The notes under the pieces are model-generated. The model was not told the origin of the DNA. It did not search any database and worked only from the letters and a program-made list of their open reading frames with translations. Positions 6,125-6,357 of a stretch of 6,357 nt of DNA are shown one piece after another. The translations under genes and the position numbers were made by a program. Source of the DNA: Actinomycetes bacterium (lineage in GTDB: Bacteria; Actinomycetota; Actinomycetes; Streptosporangiales; Streptosporangiaceae); contig JAFACJ010000283.1 in assembly GCA_023425615.1 (NCBI GenBank), forward strand, positions 1-6,357, in the 5' to 3' direction. Numbering within the stretch: the stretch's first letter is position 1; each line of letters starts with the position of its first letter.

Positions 6125-6357
6125 CCGCCGCCCAGCAAGCGCTCACGATCGCCGAACGGCTCTTGGCCCCTGAGCGCGTCGTCGCCGCCGCGCCCGCCCG
6201 TCCGCCGGCATGCCTCCAGAGCCTGGCCGGCACCGCACTCCTTCATGCGCGCCTGGCCTGCGTGGACGAGCGGTTCGAGTCCGCGGCCGCCGCCCACTGG
6301 GCCATGGCCACGGCTCACGGCCCCAAGCCGAAGCCGGGCGCCCCCGGCCTCTTCGCC
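6121..6357 (+). CDS. lanC: LanC-like lanthionine synthetase, N-terminal fragment
   Basis: ATG 6121 overlaps the lanB stop (ATGA), giving 79 residues open to the right edge, where the gene is cut. The visible part reads MTAAQQALTIAERL, then LQSLAGTALLHARLA, an acidic linker, SAAAAHWAMATAH and PGAPGLFA. This is the N-terminal helical pattern of actinomycete LanC-like cyclases: a helix, then a 'sLa.G.aG.aLlhA'-type helix, then a 'W..a......pg.gLf.g' turn. The zinc ligands (Cys and Cys-His) and active-site His lie further downstream and cannot be checked. A LanC protein catalyses addition of Cys thiols to Dha/Dhb to form lanthionine rings. The position directly after lanB and the likely translational coupling strongly support the assignment. 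Confidence 0.8.
   Translation, partial: MTAAQQALTIAERLLAPERVVAAAPARPPACLQSLAGTALLHARLACVDERFESAAAAHWAMATAHGPKPKPGAPGLFA

Noticed and set aside
1..6357. tRNA or rRNA genes, CRISPR arrays, insertion sequences, attachment sites
   Set aside because: I saw no cloverleaf-type sequence, no regularly spaced direct repeats, no transposase-like protein and no terminal inverted repeats with target duplications.

Overview
The window is high-GC DNA (clearly well above 60% G+C, with G/C-ending codons in most genes) and looks like a Streptomyces-type actinomycete. It carries the 5' half of a class I lanthipeptide (RiPP) gene cluster of the 'FxLD' type, preceded by two genes that may or may not belong to it. 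All six genes are on the + strand.

Layout: (1) positions 3-932, the C-terminal part of a TPR-containing XRE-family regulator, whose DNA-binding N-terminus lies left of the window. (2) 978-1529, a GNAT acetyltransferase. (3) 1530-1753, a non-coding gap with several small inverted repeats and a TANNNT -10-like hexamer placed for leaderless transcription. (4) 1754-2974, an FxLD-system methyltransferase with a protein-L-isoaspartate methyltransferase (PIMT) fold. (5) 2975-3032, a short gap that folds into hairpins running into the next gene. (6) 3033-3218, a 61-aa FxLD lanthipeptide precursor with four cysteines in its C-terminal core. (7) 3227-6124, a full-length LanB dehydratase. (8) 6121 to the end, the N-terminus of a LanC-like cyclase, overlapping lanB by ATGA and cut by the window edge.

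How the genes probably work together: LanB binds the leader through the FDLD motif, glutamylates Ser/Thr of the core using Glu-tRNA and eliminates glutamate to give Dha/Dhb. The LanC-like protein then adds the four Cys thiols to form (methyl)lanthionine rings. The PIMT-like enzyme probably methylates an Asp in the core, leading through aspartimide toward an isoaspartate or a retained imide. No protease or exporter is visible; they may lie downstream.

The two most unusual signals are at the nucleic-acid level. One is a perfect 28-bp palindrome inside the lanB coding sequence (3767-3794). The other is a hairpin of about 15 base pairs (3014-3049) whose loop and stem contain the start codon of the precursor gene.
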